Origin: Cereibacter johrii
Lineage (GTDB): Bacteria; Pseudomonadota; Alphaproteobacteria; Rhodobacterales; Rhodobacteraceae
DNA length: 37,831 nt
Assembly (NCBI RefSeq): GCF_001720585.1
Contig: NZ_MABH01000139.1
Location: 1-37,831 of the forward strand
Direction: 5' to 3'
The position numbers and the translations under genes are program-made. Under the pieces are notes generated by a model. That model made no database searches, was not told the DNA's origin, and worked only from the letters and a program-made list of their open reading frames with translations. The first letter of the stretch is position 1, and each line of letters begins with the position of its first letter. This document shows positions 16,083 through 23,486 of this stretch, in pieces.

Positions 16083-17593
16083 GCCGGGTCTCGCTTTGTC
16101 AGAGTGTCGGCTTCGGCCCGCAGATCGGAGAGCGCCGCCCAGTAGGGCATCACCGCCTGCAGAAGACCGGTAAAGAGGCCGCGCTTGCGGGCAGCATAAT
16201 CCGCCACCGCGCCGGTCTGCGGCAGCAGGGTTTCATCCGGCGCAGCAACCCAGCGCGCCCCGATCTCGTCCGGCGTGGCCCCGAGAAGGCTACGCGCGCC
16301 GATCGCCGCAAGCCCACGCAGGCCCGCATGACCCGACGCGCTGCGCTGCACCGGGCCGCCCAGCGTCGTGGCGAGGAACTGCGCGAAATGACGATCCGCC
16401 GCCAGCCCGCCTCCCAGCGCCAGCTCTCCAGCCGCAGCCCCCAGAAGATCATGGCTGTGACAGGCGACGAAGACCAGCGCCTCGCGACCGGCCCAGGCAA
16501 TCTCGGCGGGGGTGGTGGCCGCGGTCAGCCCCAGAAGCGCGCCTCTGGCATTCGGCTCGGTCCAGGGCGCCCGTTCGCCACCCGGCTCGAGGAAGGGATG
16601 CAGGATCAGCCCCGAATAGGCGGGCGCGGCGGAGCCGGGCAGGTCCTGGAACTGCCGCGCCAGATGATGCAGCAGGGTGGCGCCATTGAAGCAGGGATGG
16701 AAGCTGATATAGCCCTCTCCCAGCGCAAAGCTTTGCACCATCGCCCCTGCCGGGGCCGCCCCCATCGCGGCGGGGTCGGAGTGCAGGCAGGCATGAATCG
16801 CACTGGTCCCGAAGATTGAGCCGGCCGTTACGCCGCGCCGGCTGCCCAGCCCCATGCCGATGAAGCTGGCCTGCACATCGCCGGGCCCCAGCAGCACCGG
16901 CAGGCCCACAGGCAGGCCAAGATCCCGCGCCACGGACGGCGCGAGCGGCGCGCGGCACTGGCCGACGGGCTCGAAGGGGGGCAGCAGGTCGAGGCCCCGG
17001 CCGAGGCCCAGAGCCTCCTGCACCTCGGGCCGCAACGCGCCATCCTGCCAACGGCCCCAGACCGGCAGGGCGGCGGTCAACTCGCCCGCGACCTGCCCGG
17101 TCAGGGCCAGCAGCAGCCATTCCTTCAGCCGCAGGGCGTGGGACATGGCCTCCAGCCGCGCGGGATCGTTTCGTTGCAGCCACATGAGCTGAAGGCTCGC
17201 CGAGGCTGCCGTCGGGCGAGACCCGGTGATCGCCTGCACCCTGTCCAGCTCCGGCGCGAGTTCGGCCATCATGTCGCGCGCGCGGCCGTCGAGCCAGGTC
17301 ATCGCCCGCCCCAGGGGTTCGCCGGCCGCATCGACCGGCCAGAGCCCGTCGCCCTGCCCGGTCAGCACCAGCCCCGCAACCTCTCCCGCCCCGGCGATCC
17401 GCGCCACACAATCGCGCAGCACGGCAAAGGCCTCGTCCCGCGTCACCGCCATGTCCTGCTCGACCCGGACGCCATCGCGCCGCAGAGCGCCATTCGCGCG
17501 CTCTGCCGTAGCGATCATCCGGCCATCGGCGGCGAAGGCTGCCGCCTTCACTGCCGTCGTGCCGGAATCGAGGGCGAGGAGGATCGGGCTCAT
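16079..17593 (-). CDS. FGGY-family carbohydrate kinase
   Basis: A 504-residue ATP-dependent sugar or sugar-acid kinase. I place the start at ATG 17593 (MSPILLALDSGTTAVKAAAF), which puts the DxGT phosphate-binding motif at the normal distance from the N-terminus; the open frame further upstream overlaps the aldolase gene. Other family features are LTGQGDGLWPVD, TWLDGRARD, the GPGDVQASFIGMG stretch and GGERAPWTEPNARG, then a second nucleotide-binding part with ELALGGGLAADRHFAQ. The FGGY kinase/2-hydroxyacid dehydrogenase pair recalls Bacillus yoaC/yoaD. Lying beside a class II aldolase, it probably phosphorylates the substrate before cleavage. Substrate unknown. Confidence 0.88.
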   Translation of the reverse strand: MSPILLALDSGTTAVKAAAFAADGRMIATAERANGALRRDGVRVEQDMAVTRDEAFAVLRDCVARIAGAGEVAGLVLTGQGDGLWPVDAAGEPLGRAMTWLDGRARDMMAELAPELDRVQAITGSRPTAASASLQLMWLQRNDPARLEAMSHALRLKEWLLLALTGQVAGELTAALPVWGRWQDGALRPEVQEALGLGRGLDLLPPFEPVGQCRAPLAPSVARDLGLPVGLPVLLGPGDVQASFIGMGLGSRRGVTAGSIFGTSAIHACLHSDPAAMGAAPAGAMVQSFALGEGYISFHPCFNGATLLHHLARQFQDLPGSAAPAYSGLILHPFLEPGGERAPWTEPNARGALLGLTAATTPAEIAWAGREALVFVACHSHDLLGAAAGELALGGGLAADRHFAQFLATTLGGPVQRSASGHAGLRGLAAIGARSLLGATPDEIGARWVAAPDETLLPQTGAVADYAARKRGLFTGLLQAVMPYWAALSDLRAEADTLTKRDPA

Positions 17594-17595
17594 GG

Positions 17596-18273
17596 TCACG
17601 ACGCCCGCCGCAGCCCTTGCTGAACCTCGGGGGTCTGCTGGCCGTAAGTCTTGAACTTCACCATCACATCGGCGATCTGCGCCTCGCTGAGGACGAGGGG
17701 CTCGCCCGCAGGCAGGCATTGCAGATAGAGCGTCGCGAGTTCCTCGACCGTTACCGCAAGGGCAAGGGCCCGTGCGATTGACACATGCGCGGCGATCACA
17801 CCGTGATGCGCCATCAGGCAGGCGCGGCGGCCTTCCAGCGTGCGCACCACCGCATCGGCCAGCTCCTGCGAACCGAAGATCTGGTAGGGCGCACAGGGGA
17901 TGGTGCCCCCCCCCGCCGCCGCGATGGAATAATGGATCGCCGGAATCTCTCGGCCGAGGATCGAGACGGCGGTGGCATTGGTCGAATGGGTATGGACCAC
18001 CGCATTCAGATCGGGCCGCGCCCGCAGGATATCACGGTGGAAACGCCATTCCGACGAAGGCAGCACATCGCCCGAGAAGGTCGCGTCCCAGTTCATCGCC
18101 ACCACATGTTCGGGCGTCAGCTTGTCGTAGGGGATGCCGGTGGGCGAGATCAGGAATCCGTCGCCATGGCGCAGGCTGATGTTGCCGGCGGTCCCCTTGT
18201 TGATGCCCAGCCGGTTCATGCTGCGGCAGGCCTCGATCAGTTCGCCGCGCAGCGCGCGTTCGTCTTCGGTCAT
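17596..18273 (-). CDS. Class II aldolase/adducin family protein
   Basis: A 225-residue zinc aldolase of the fuculose-phosphate aldolase/ribulose-5-phosphate epimerase family. The zinc ligands are His94 and His96 (VVHTHSTNA) and His157 (MAHHGVIAA), with Glu75 in SSEWRFHRD as catalytic acid/base. Gly-rich loops GTAGNISLRHGDGFLISPTG bind the phosphate in this family. It would perform retro-aldol cleavage of a phosphorylated keto sugar or sugar acid. The next gene, two bases away, is the kinase that could make the phosphorylated substrate, and the previous gene is a 2-hydroxyacid dehydrogenase that could make the keto form. Confidence 0.88.
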   Translation of the reverse strand: MTEDERALRGELIEACRSMNRLGINKGTAGNISLRHGDGFLISPTGIPYDKLTPEHVVAMNWDATFSGDVLPSSEWRFHRDILRARPDLNAVVHTHSTNATAVSILGREIPAIHYSIAAAGGGTIPCAPYQIFGSQELADAVVRTLEGRRACLMAHHGVIAAHVSIARALALAVTVEELATLYLQCLPAGEPLVLSEAQIADVMVKFKTYGQQTPEVQQGLRRAS

Positions 18274-18282
18274 CGGATCACC

Positions 18283-19332
18283 TCATTTGCAGGGATAGAG
18301 CGGCGGTTGGCCGTCCAGGATCAGGGCGATATCCTCGGCAATCATGCGCGCGCATTTCAGGGCCGAATGGCGCGATGCCCCCGCGATATGCGGCGACAGC
18401 GTGACGTTGCGCAGTTTCAGCAGCGGCCAGTCCACGGGCGGCGGTTCGAACTCGAACGTGTCCAGCGCGGCGCCCCTCAGATGGCCGCTGGCCAGCGCAT
18501 CGTAGAGCGCGGCATAATCCAGCACCTGCCCGCGCGTGGTATTCACGATATAGCCCCCGGGCTTCATCATGCCGATGCGGTCGCGGCTGATCATGCCCTT
18601 CGTCTCGGGGGTCACGCGCGGATGCAGCGTCACCACATCGCAGCGCCGCATCAGATCATCCAGATCGGCCTTCTCGAACCCGGCCGCCTTTTCGGCCTCC
18701 GTCAGGTCCTTGAACGGGTCGTAGATCACGATCCTGCAGCCGAAGGGCTGCAGAAGCCGCGCGACCCGGGTGCCGATGTCGCCATATCCCACGATCCCGA
18801 TGGTCAGTTCGGACAGCTCGGGGCCGACATGATCGTAGTGATAATAGCTCCGGCCCCAGGTGCCGTTCGCCACATCGTTATGCCCGCGGATCAGGTTGCG
18901 CGTTTCGGCCAACAGCGAGGCCACGGTGAATTCCGCCACCGCCGAGGCATTCCGCCCGGGCGCGTTGACCACCGGAATCCCCCGCGCGCGCGCCGCCGCC
19001 ATGTCGACATTGACTGGCCCGCCGCGCGAGACGGCGATCGCCTTCAGCTGCGGCGCCTGATCCATGCTGTCGGCGATGATCGGCGCCAGATGGGTCACGA
19101 GGACATCGAGGCCCCGGATGAAGTCGTAATATTCCTCGGGGCGCCCCACGAATTCGCTTACCGGCAACGTCTTGTCGACTTTCGTCGACTGTCGCTGCAA
19201 GGGCCAGGCGATTTCCATCTCGCGGAAGGTGACCTGCCGCCCGCCCAGCCGGGCCTTGAGGGCCTCGATGAACAGGCCGGGCTTCATGAACCCGTCTCCG
19301 ATGACGCCGATGGTCAGCTCTGTCCGGGTCAT
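18283..19332 (-). CDS. NAD(P)-dependent D-isomer-specific 2-hydroxyacid dehydrogenase
   Basis: A 349-residue dehydrogenase. The nucleotide-binding Gly motif is GIVGYGDIG with GxGxxG at 182-187. The catalytic Arg lies in NTTRGQVLD, the Glu in ALDTFEFEPPP and the His in LSPHIAGASRH, all at family positions. It is somewhat larger than phosphoglycerate dehydrogenase catalytic cores because of an extended N-terminal part (IAWPLQRQSTKVDKTLP). It interconverts a 2-hydroxyacid and a 2-oxoacid. Its ATG overlaps the stop of the CaiB-type gene by four bases and it ends nine bases before the aldolase gene. Resemblance to YoaD is suggested by the adjacent FGGY kinase. Confidence 0.88.
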   Translation of the reverse strand: MTRTELTIGVIGDGFMKPGLFIEALKARLGGRQVTFREMEIAWPLQRQSTKVDKTLPVSEFVGRPEEYYDFIRGLDVLVTHLAPIIADSMDQAPQLKAIAVSRGGPVNVDMAAARARGIPVVNAPGRNASAVAEFTVASLLAETRNLIRGHNDVANGTWGRSYYHYDHVGPELSELTIGIVGYGDIGTRVARLLQPFGCRIVIYDPFKDLTEAEKAAGFEKADLDDLMRRCDVVTLHPRVTPETKGMISRDRIGMMKPGGYIVNTTRGQVLDYAALYDALASGHLRGAALDTFEFEPPPVDWPLLKLRNVTLSPHIAGASRHSALKCARMIAEDIALILDGQPPLYPCK

Positions 19333-20522
19333 GTCGCATCCTTTTCGCGCGCGCCGATGCCGGGCAGGACGGCGCTGTAGTGTTCGGTATCCAGGTCATG
19401 CTCCCGCAAAACCTCGGCACTGTGTTCGGCAAATTGCGGGGGCGCACGGCGATAGCTGGCCGGGGTGCGTGACAGCTTGATCGGACTGCCGGTGCCCCGA
19501 TAGGACCCGATGTCCACGACCATCTGCCGGTGGACCGTGTGCGGATCGGCCATCACCGCATCAATGCTGCGCACCGCGCCGCAGGGCACTCCGGCCTTGA
19601 TCAGCCGATCCGACAGGCTGGCGCAGTCGAACCGGGCCAGAGCCGCCTCCAGTTCCACCTTCAGCGCGTCGCGGTTCATGTTGCGGTCGCCGTTGGTGGC
19701 AAAGCGGGGATCGTCGGGCAGGTCGGGACGCTCGATCTGACGGCAGAGGATGGCGAACTGCCGGTCGTTGCCCACGGCCAGAAAGATCGGAGCCGTGGCG
19801 GTGGCAAAGGTGTCATAGGGGCAGATGTTGGGATGCGCATTGCCCGAGGTGCCCGCGACCTTGCCCGACAGATAGTAGTTCGGCAGATGCGGATGCAGCA
19901 GCGATACCCCGCAATCGTAGAGGCTCGTCTCGACGAACTGGCCCTTGCCGCTCTGAGTGCGCTCGTTCAGCGCCATCAGGATGCCGATGGCGGCATTCAG
20001 CCCCGTCACCATGTCCACCACCGGCAGGCCGACCCGCAGGGGCTGCCCCCCGGCCTCTCCATTCACGCTCATGATCCCGCACAGGGCCTGAATGGCGGCA
20101 TCGTAGCCGGGCAGCCCCCCCATGGGGCCATCCGCGCCAAAGCCCGAGACACGGGCATGGATCAGCTGAGGAAACCGGGCCGAAAGCTCGTCGTGGCCGA
20201 GGCCCCAGCGCTCCAGCGTGCCGGTCTTGAAATTCTCGATGAAGACGTCGGCACCGGCCAGGAGCTCGAGAAGCAGCGCGCGTCCGGCCTCCTGCGCCAG
20301 ATCGACGGCGATGCCGCGCTTGTTTCGGTTCAGGCCCAGAAAATAGCTGGCCGCGCCGTCGAGGAAGGGGGGCCCCCAGCCCCGGGTCTCATCCCCGGAG
20401 GGCGGCTCCACCTTGATGACATCGGCGCCGTGATCGGCCAGGATCTGACCGGCATAGGGGCCGCCCAGCACGCGGCTGGCATCGATCACCTTGAGATTGG
20501 CCAAAGAGCCGGGGTGCAGCAT
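19329..20522 (-). CDS. Family III CoA-transferase (CaiB/BaiF/Frc type)
   Basis: A 397-residue enzyme that moves CoA between organic acids. It begins MLHPGSLANLKVIDASRVLGG at ATG 20522, giving the standard N-terminal fold (GPYAGQILADHGADVIKVEP, then GLNRNKRGIAVDL). The likely catalytic Asp is in GLPGYDAAIQALCG. Family III enzymes work through a ternary-like mechanism that differs from the two-subunit CoA-transferase encoded just upstream. Having both types in one operon implies that at least two acids are activated, or the same CoA is handed on twice. It sits 15 bases after the beta-subunit gene and overlaps the dehydrogenase gene by four bases. Confidence 0.88.
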   Translation of the reverse strand: MLHPGSLANLKVIDASRVLGGPYAGQILADHGADVIKVEPPSGDETRGWGPPFLDGAASYFLGLNRNKRGIAVDLAQEAGRALLLELLAGADVFIENFKTGTLERWGLGHDELSARFPQLIHARVSGFGADGPMGGLPGYDAAIQALCGIMSVNGEAGGQPLRVGLPVVDMVTGLNAAIGILMALNERTQSGKGQFVETSLYDCGVSLLHPHLPNYYLSGKVAGTSGNAHPNICPYDTFATATAPIFLAVGNDRQFAILCRQIERPDLPDDPRFATNGDRNMNRDALKVELEAALARFDCASLSDRLIKAGVPCGAVRSIDAVMADPHTVHRQMVVDIGSYRGTGSPIKLSRTPASYRRAPPQFAEHSAEVLREHDLDTEHYSAVLPGIGAREKDAT

Positions 20523-20537
20523 CGGGATGTCCTTCGG

Positions 20538-21299
20538 TCAGGCCGCAGGTTGCGCCGCCGCCAGATCGCGGCGCCAGTCTGCGGCAAAGGCGGGATAGGT
20601 TTCTTCGAGCTCGTCCAGCACGCGCCCGCGCAGCAGGGCCAGCGTCGCGCCATCGGGGGCCGGGGTCACGGGCGGGTCGTCGTCATGCTGGAAGGCGAAG
20701 CCCGTGGCGGCCAGCAGGTCCGCCAGCCCGCAACCGGGATGCAGGCTTTCGAGCGTGAAGCCGGGGCGGTCGCGGTCGAAGCGGAACAGCGCCTTGCTGG
20801 TCAGCAGCGCCGCCGGCCCGCCCGGCCGATGGACGCCCGCCGGGCTGGTCCCGGGGGCCGAGATGAAATCGACCTTCTCGACCATCACCCGCGGCGTGTG
20901 CTCCTCGCGGAACAGGATCACGCGGGGTACGGTGAAATAGAGATAGGCCGATCCGAAGGATCCGGGCCAGCGCACCCGGCTTTGCGGATAGCCGCCCACC
21001 CCCACCAGGTTGACATTGGCCTCGCCGTCGATCTGGCCGCCGCCCAGAAAGAACGCATCCAGCCGACCCTGCCCCGCGCAGTCGAACAGTTCGGTCGAGC
21101 CGTTGGTGAAAAAGTTATTCGCTACAGACCCCAGGATCGACAGCCGCAGCTCCGTCCGGCTTTCGTCAAGCGCGCGGCGCAGCATCGATCCCGCGGCGGG
21201 CATCGGCGAGGCCGCCCCGACCGCCACATGACGCACCCCTTCCAGAAGGCGGGCGATGGTCCAGATCAAGACTTCGCGCGGCAGCGGGGCGAGGATCAT
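20538..21299 (-). CDS. CoA-transferase, subunit B (family I, glutaconate/3-oxoadipate type)
   Basis: A 253-residue beta subunit starting MILAPLPREVLIWTIARLLE. Recognisable parts are HVAVGAASPMPAAGSMLRR, a segment LGGGQIDGEANVNLVGVGG (about 85-103) and RVILFREEHTPRVMVEKVDF, followed by RFDRDRPGFTLESLHPG, a pattern found near the C-terminus of these subunits. The size and the separate alpha gene fit the glutaconate CoA-transferase/CatJ group. The ATG overlaps the stop of the alpha-subunit gene (ATGA), so equal synthesis is likely. The acyl substrate cannot be predicted. Confidence 0.83.
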   Translation of the reverse strand: MILAPLPREVLIWTIARLLEGVRHVAVGAASPMPAAGSMLRRALDESRTELRLSILGSVANNFFTNGSTELFDCAGQGRLDAFFLGGGQIDGEANVNLVGVGGYPQSRVRWPGSFGSAYLYFTVPRVILFREEHTPRVMVEKVDFISAPGTSPAGVHRPGGPAALLTSKALFRFDRDRPGFTLESLHPGCGLADLLAATGFAFQHDDDPPVTPAPDGATLALLRGRVLDELEETYPAFAADWRRDLAAAQPAA

Positions 21300-22102
21300 G
21301 CCTGCACCCCGGCCCGGGCGGCCATGTAGCCCGCAAAGCCCTCGGCGCTGCGGGCGGCGCTGGCATAGCGCATGATTTCAGCGGTGTCGGTGGCATATTC
21401 GCCCCACAAGCCATAGGGCCAGGCCCCGCGCGGCGCCTCGGCGATTTCCGCCACATAGAGCGCGGGCAGCGTGCCGGCGGCCGTGGTCTCGTCCGAGAGC
21501 AGGTTCCGGCGGACTATCCGCTCCACCGTCACCAGCGTCAGGGCGGAGGCGTAGGCCATCGCCGCCAACTCACGCCGCCGCCCGATCCAGACATTCCCGA
21601 ACCGGTCCGCCAGGGGCGCATGGAAGATCGCAATGTCGGGCGTGATCGCCGGGATCAGCACGACCGGATCGCCGCCCGCGCCGAACGGGTTGTCGATCAC
21701 CCGCCAATCGTCGCGGTGGCGCAGCAGATCCGAGCCGATCAGCCCGCGGATCGACAGGAAGGGGCTGCCCTTCTGTGCCGCCATCAGACCGGCATGGATC
21801 GCGGGACAGGTGGCGTCGCGCAGGCGGATGGTGCCATCCTTGACCGCCTGGTTGAAGCGCGGCGCACCTCCCGCCTCGCCGAGGCTGACCGCGCTGGTCT
21901 CCACCATGGCCACGAGCCCGGCCCCGATCAGCTGATCGACCTGAAGGCCCCCGGTCGGCACGCAGACCAGATGCAGGTCGCCTGCGCCATTCTCGATAAG
22001 CGGGCGCGTCATGGCCATTGAAACGCCCGCATAATCGACCGGCAGCGCGATGCGCATGCCCGGCCTGACGCAGCTCGCCATCGCACGAAGATCGCCCGGC
22101 AT
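21296..22102 (-). CDS. CoA-transferase, subunit A (family I, glutaconate/3-oxoadipate type)
   Basis: A 268-residue alpha subunit and the first gene of the ten-gene operon. A very strong ribosome-binding sequence, GGGAGGGGGAGCGG, precedes the ATG at 22102. Family features include GDLHLVCVPTGGLQVDQLIG (about 40-59), the QAVKDGTIRLRDATCPAIH stretch, NPFGAGGDPVVLIPAITPD and HAPLADRFGNVWIG. The enzyme would activate an incoming acid as its CoA thioester using acetyl- or succinyl-CoA. Its promoter is at 22183-22212, with a palindromic operator between promoter and gene, so it should be controlled by the IclR regulator of the divergent operon. Confidence 0.85.
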   Translation of the reverse strand: MPGDLRAMASCVRPGMRIALPVDYAGVSMAMTRPLIENGAGDLHLVCVPTGGLQVDQLIGAGLVAMVETSAVSLGEAGGAPRFNQAVKDGTIRLRDATCPAIHAGLMAAQKGSPFLSIRGLIGSDLLRHRDDWRVIDNPFGAGGDPVVLIPAITPDIAIFHAPLADRFGNVWIGRRRELAAMAYASALTLVTVERIVRRNLLSDETTAAGTLPALYVAEIAEAPRGAWPYGLWGEYATDTAEIMRYASAARSAEGFAGYMAARAGVQA

Positions 22103-22150
22103 TCCGCTCCCCCTCCCGCACCGCTGCTCCGTCGGATCCGCGGCTTCTTA

Positions 22151-22169
22151 CGTTCCACATTGCAGAACG
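22151..22169. promoter_or_regulatory. Operator 1, imperfect palindrome, probable IclR-type site
   Basis: CGTTCCACATTGCAGAACG is a 19-base dyad with seven of nine arm positions paired. It shares the GTTCCAC-N3 half-site with the perfect palindrome at 22312-22328. Dyads of the form TTCC...GGAA with a 3-base centre are typical IclR-family operators. Position just below the minus-strand promoter predicts repression. Confidence 0.6.
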
Positions 22170-22182
22170 CCTTTCCGAATTA

Positions 22183-22212
22183 ATGATATGCAGAGCGAAA
22201 GCGACGTGTCAA
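22183..22212 (-). promoter_or_regulatory. Promoter of the ten-gene catabolic operon
   Basis: On the minus strand TTGACA (22212-22207) is followed after 18 bases by TATCAT (22188-22183), a near-consensus sigma70 promoter. Transcription would begin near 22176, about 75 bases ahead of the first gene. The operator at 22151-22169 lies immediately downstream of the start point. Confidence 0.65.
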
Positions 22213-22268
22213 TCTCCCAGCGGTGAGGATTATTTTCAGTCGGGCCGCGGCCGGCACTGCAGATTTTC

Positions 22269-22298
22269 TTGACAAGCAAGAATGTCACTCGAAAATGA
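22269..22298 (+). promoter_or_regulatory. Promoter of the ABC transporter operon (weak -10)
   Basis: TTGACA at 22269-22274 is a perfect -35 box. At 17-18 bases distance the sequence is AAAATGA, a poor -10 box, so activation or an alternative -10 may be involved. The palindrome at 22312-22328 falls at or just after the expected start. Confidence 0.45.
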
Positions 22299-22311
22299 AA
22301 TACAGAAAGAC

Positions 22312-22328
22312 GTTCCACGATGTGGAAC
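22312..22328. promoter_or_regulatory. Operator 2, perfect palindrome, probable IclR-type site
   Basis: GTTCCAC-GAT-GTGGAAC is a perfect 7-3-7 inverted repeat, 16 bases ahead of the ATP-binding protein gene and overlapping its untranslated leader. Together with the related site at 22151 it brackets the divergent promoters. The encoded IclR-family protein at 26493 is the obvious candidate ligand. Confidence 0.68.
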
Positions 22329-22343
22329 ACGAGGGAGGACGCA

Positions 22344-23486
22344 ATGGCAGAGACCTTGGCCTGGCGCAAACCGCGGCAGCGTATGGCACCCCCGGCCCCG
22401 AGACAGGCCAGTCGCGAGATGATCGGCTCCAGCATCTCGATGCGCAGCGTGGTCAAGACCTATGGCGCATTCTGCGCGGCAGACCGCATCAGCCTGGATG
22501 TCGAGCCGGGAGAGTTCATCACGCTGCTGGGCCCCTCGGGCAGCGGCAAGACCACGCTTCTGAACCTGCTGGCCGGGTTCCAGACCATCGACGGCGGTGA
22601 AATCCTGATCGATGGCAGGTCCATCGCCCATGTGCCCACCCATCGGCGCGGCTTTGGAATGGTTTTCCAGAGCTACGCGCTGTTTCCCAACATGACGGTG
22701 TCGCAGAACGTGGCCTTCCCGCTGCGGATGGCAGGGGTCGACCGTGCCACCAGCGACCGCCGCGTGGCCGAGACGCTCGAGATGATGCGGCTGTCGGACC
22801 ATGCCCGCAAGACCCCGTTCGAGATGTCCGGCGGCCAGCAGCAGCGCGTGGCCATTGCCCGGGCGATCGTGATGCGCCCCAAGGTCGTGCTGATGGACGA
22901 GCCGCTGTCGGCGCTGGACCGCAGGCTCCGCGAATCGATCCAGATCGAGATCCGCGCCCTGCACCAGACCATCGGCAGCACGATCCTGTTCGTCACCCAT
23001 GACCAGAGCGAGGCCCTGACCATGAGCGACCGCATCGCGGTCATGGACAAGGGCCATATCATCCAGGTCGGGCGCCCGGTGGATATCTACCGCCAGCCGC
23101 AGAGCCGGTTCGTGGCCTCTTTCGTGGGCGAAAGCAACCTCATCGAGGCCGAGATCCTGGAGAACCGGGGCGGCACGATGCGCCTGCGCAGCCGCTCGGG
23201 TCTGGTGTTCGACGCCCAGAGCCGCGATGCGTCCGCCAGCGGCACGGCCACGGTTCTGGTGCGCCCCGAGCGGATCGCCCTGCGCGAGACGGCAACCGCA
23301 GACAGCGTGGCTGCCACCGTCACCTCGGCCCTGTTCATGGGCGAGACCCTGCGGATCGAGGCCGAGATGGCCGGGGGCGAGACCCTCCTGATCCGTTGCC
23401 AGGACACGGCCGCCCGCAGCCTGCCGCAGATCGGCAGCCGGATCCATGTGAGTTGGGGCGCTCAGGATTGCTGGGTGCTGGCATGA
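22344..23486 (+). CDS. ABC transporter ATP-binding protein, polyamine/opine (PotA) type
   Basis: A 380-residue ATPase. The ATG at 22344 follows GAGGGAGGACGCA. Walker A is GPSGSGKTT (63-71), the signature MSGGQQQR (161-168), Walker B VVLMDEPLSALD (181-192) and the H-loop FVTHDQSEAL. The C-terminal TOBE-like domain (about 285-375, with VLVRPERIAL) is normal for importers of this type. The extra 30 N-terminal residues rich in Arg and Pro are unusual but the ribosome-binding site supports them. It energises the fused permease encoded by the next gene, whose ATG overlaps this stop codon. Confidence 0.92.
   Translation: MAETLAWRKPRQRMAPPAPRQASREMIGSSISMRSVVKTYGAFCAADRISLDVEPGEFITLLGPSGSGKTTLLNLLAGFQTIDGGEILIDGRSIAHVPTHRRGFGMVFQSYALFPNMTVSQNVAFPLRMAGVDRATSDRRVAETLEMMRLSDHARKTPFEMSGGQQQRVAIARAIVMRPKVVLMDEPLSALDRRLRESIQIEIRALHQTIGSTILFVTHDQSEALTMSDRIAVMDKGHIIQVGRPVDIYRQPQSRFVASFVGESNLIEAEILENRGGTMRLRSRSGLVFDAQSRDASASGTATVLVRPERIALRETATADSVAATVTSALFMGETLRIEAEMAGGETLLIRCQDTAARSLPQIGSRIHVSWGAQDCWVLA

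Noticed and set aside
19530-21329. A plus-strand open frame of 599 codons
   Set aside because: It is antisense to the CaiB-type and CoA-transferase B genes, which have full family motifs.
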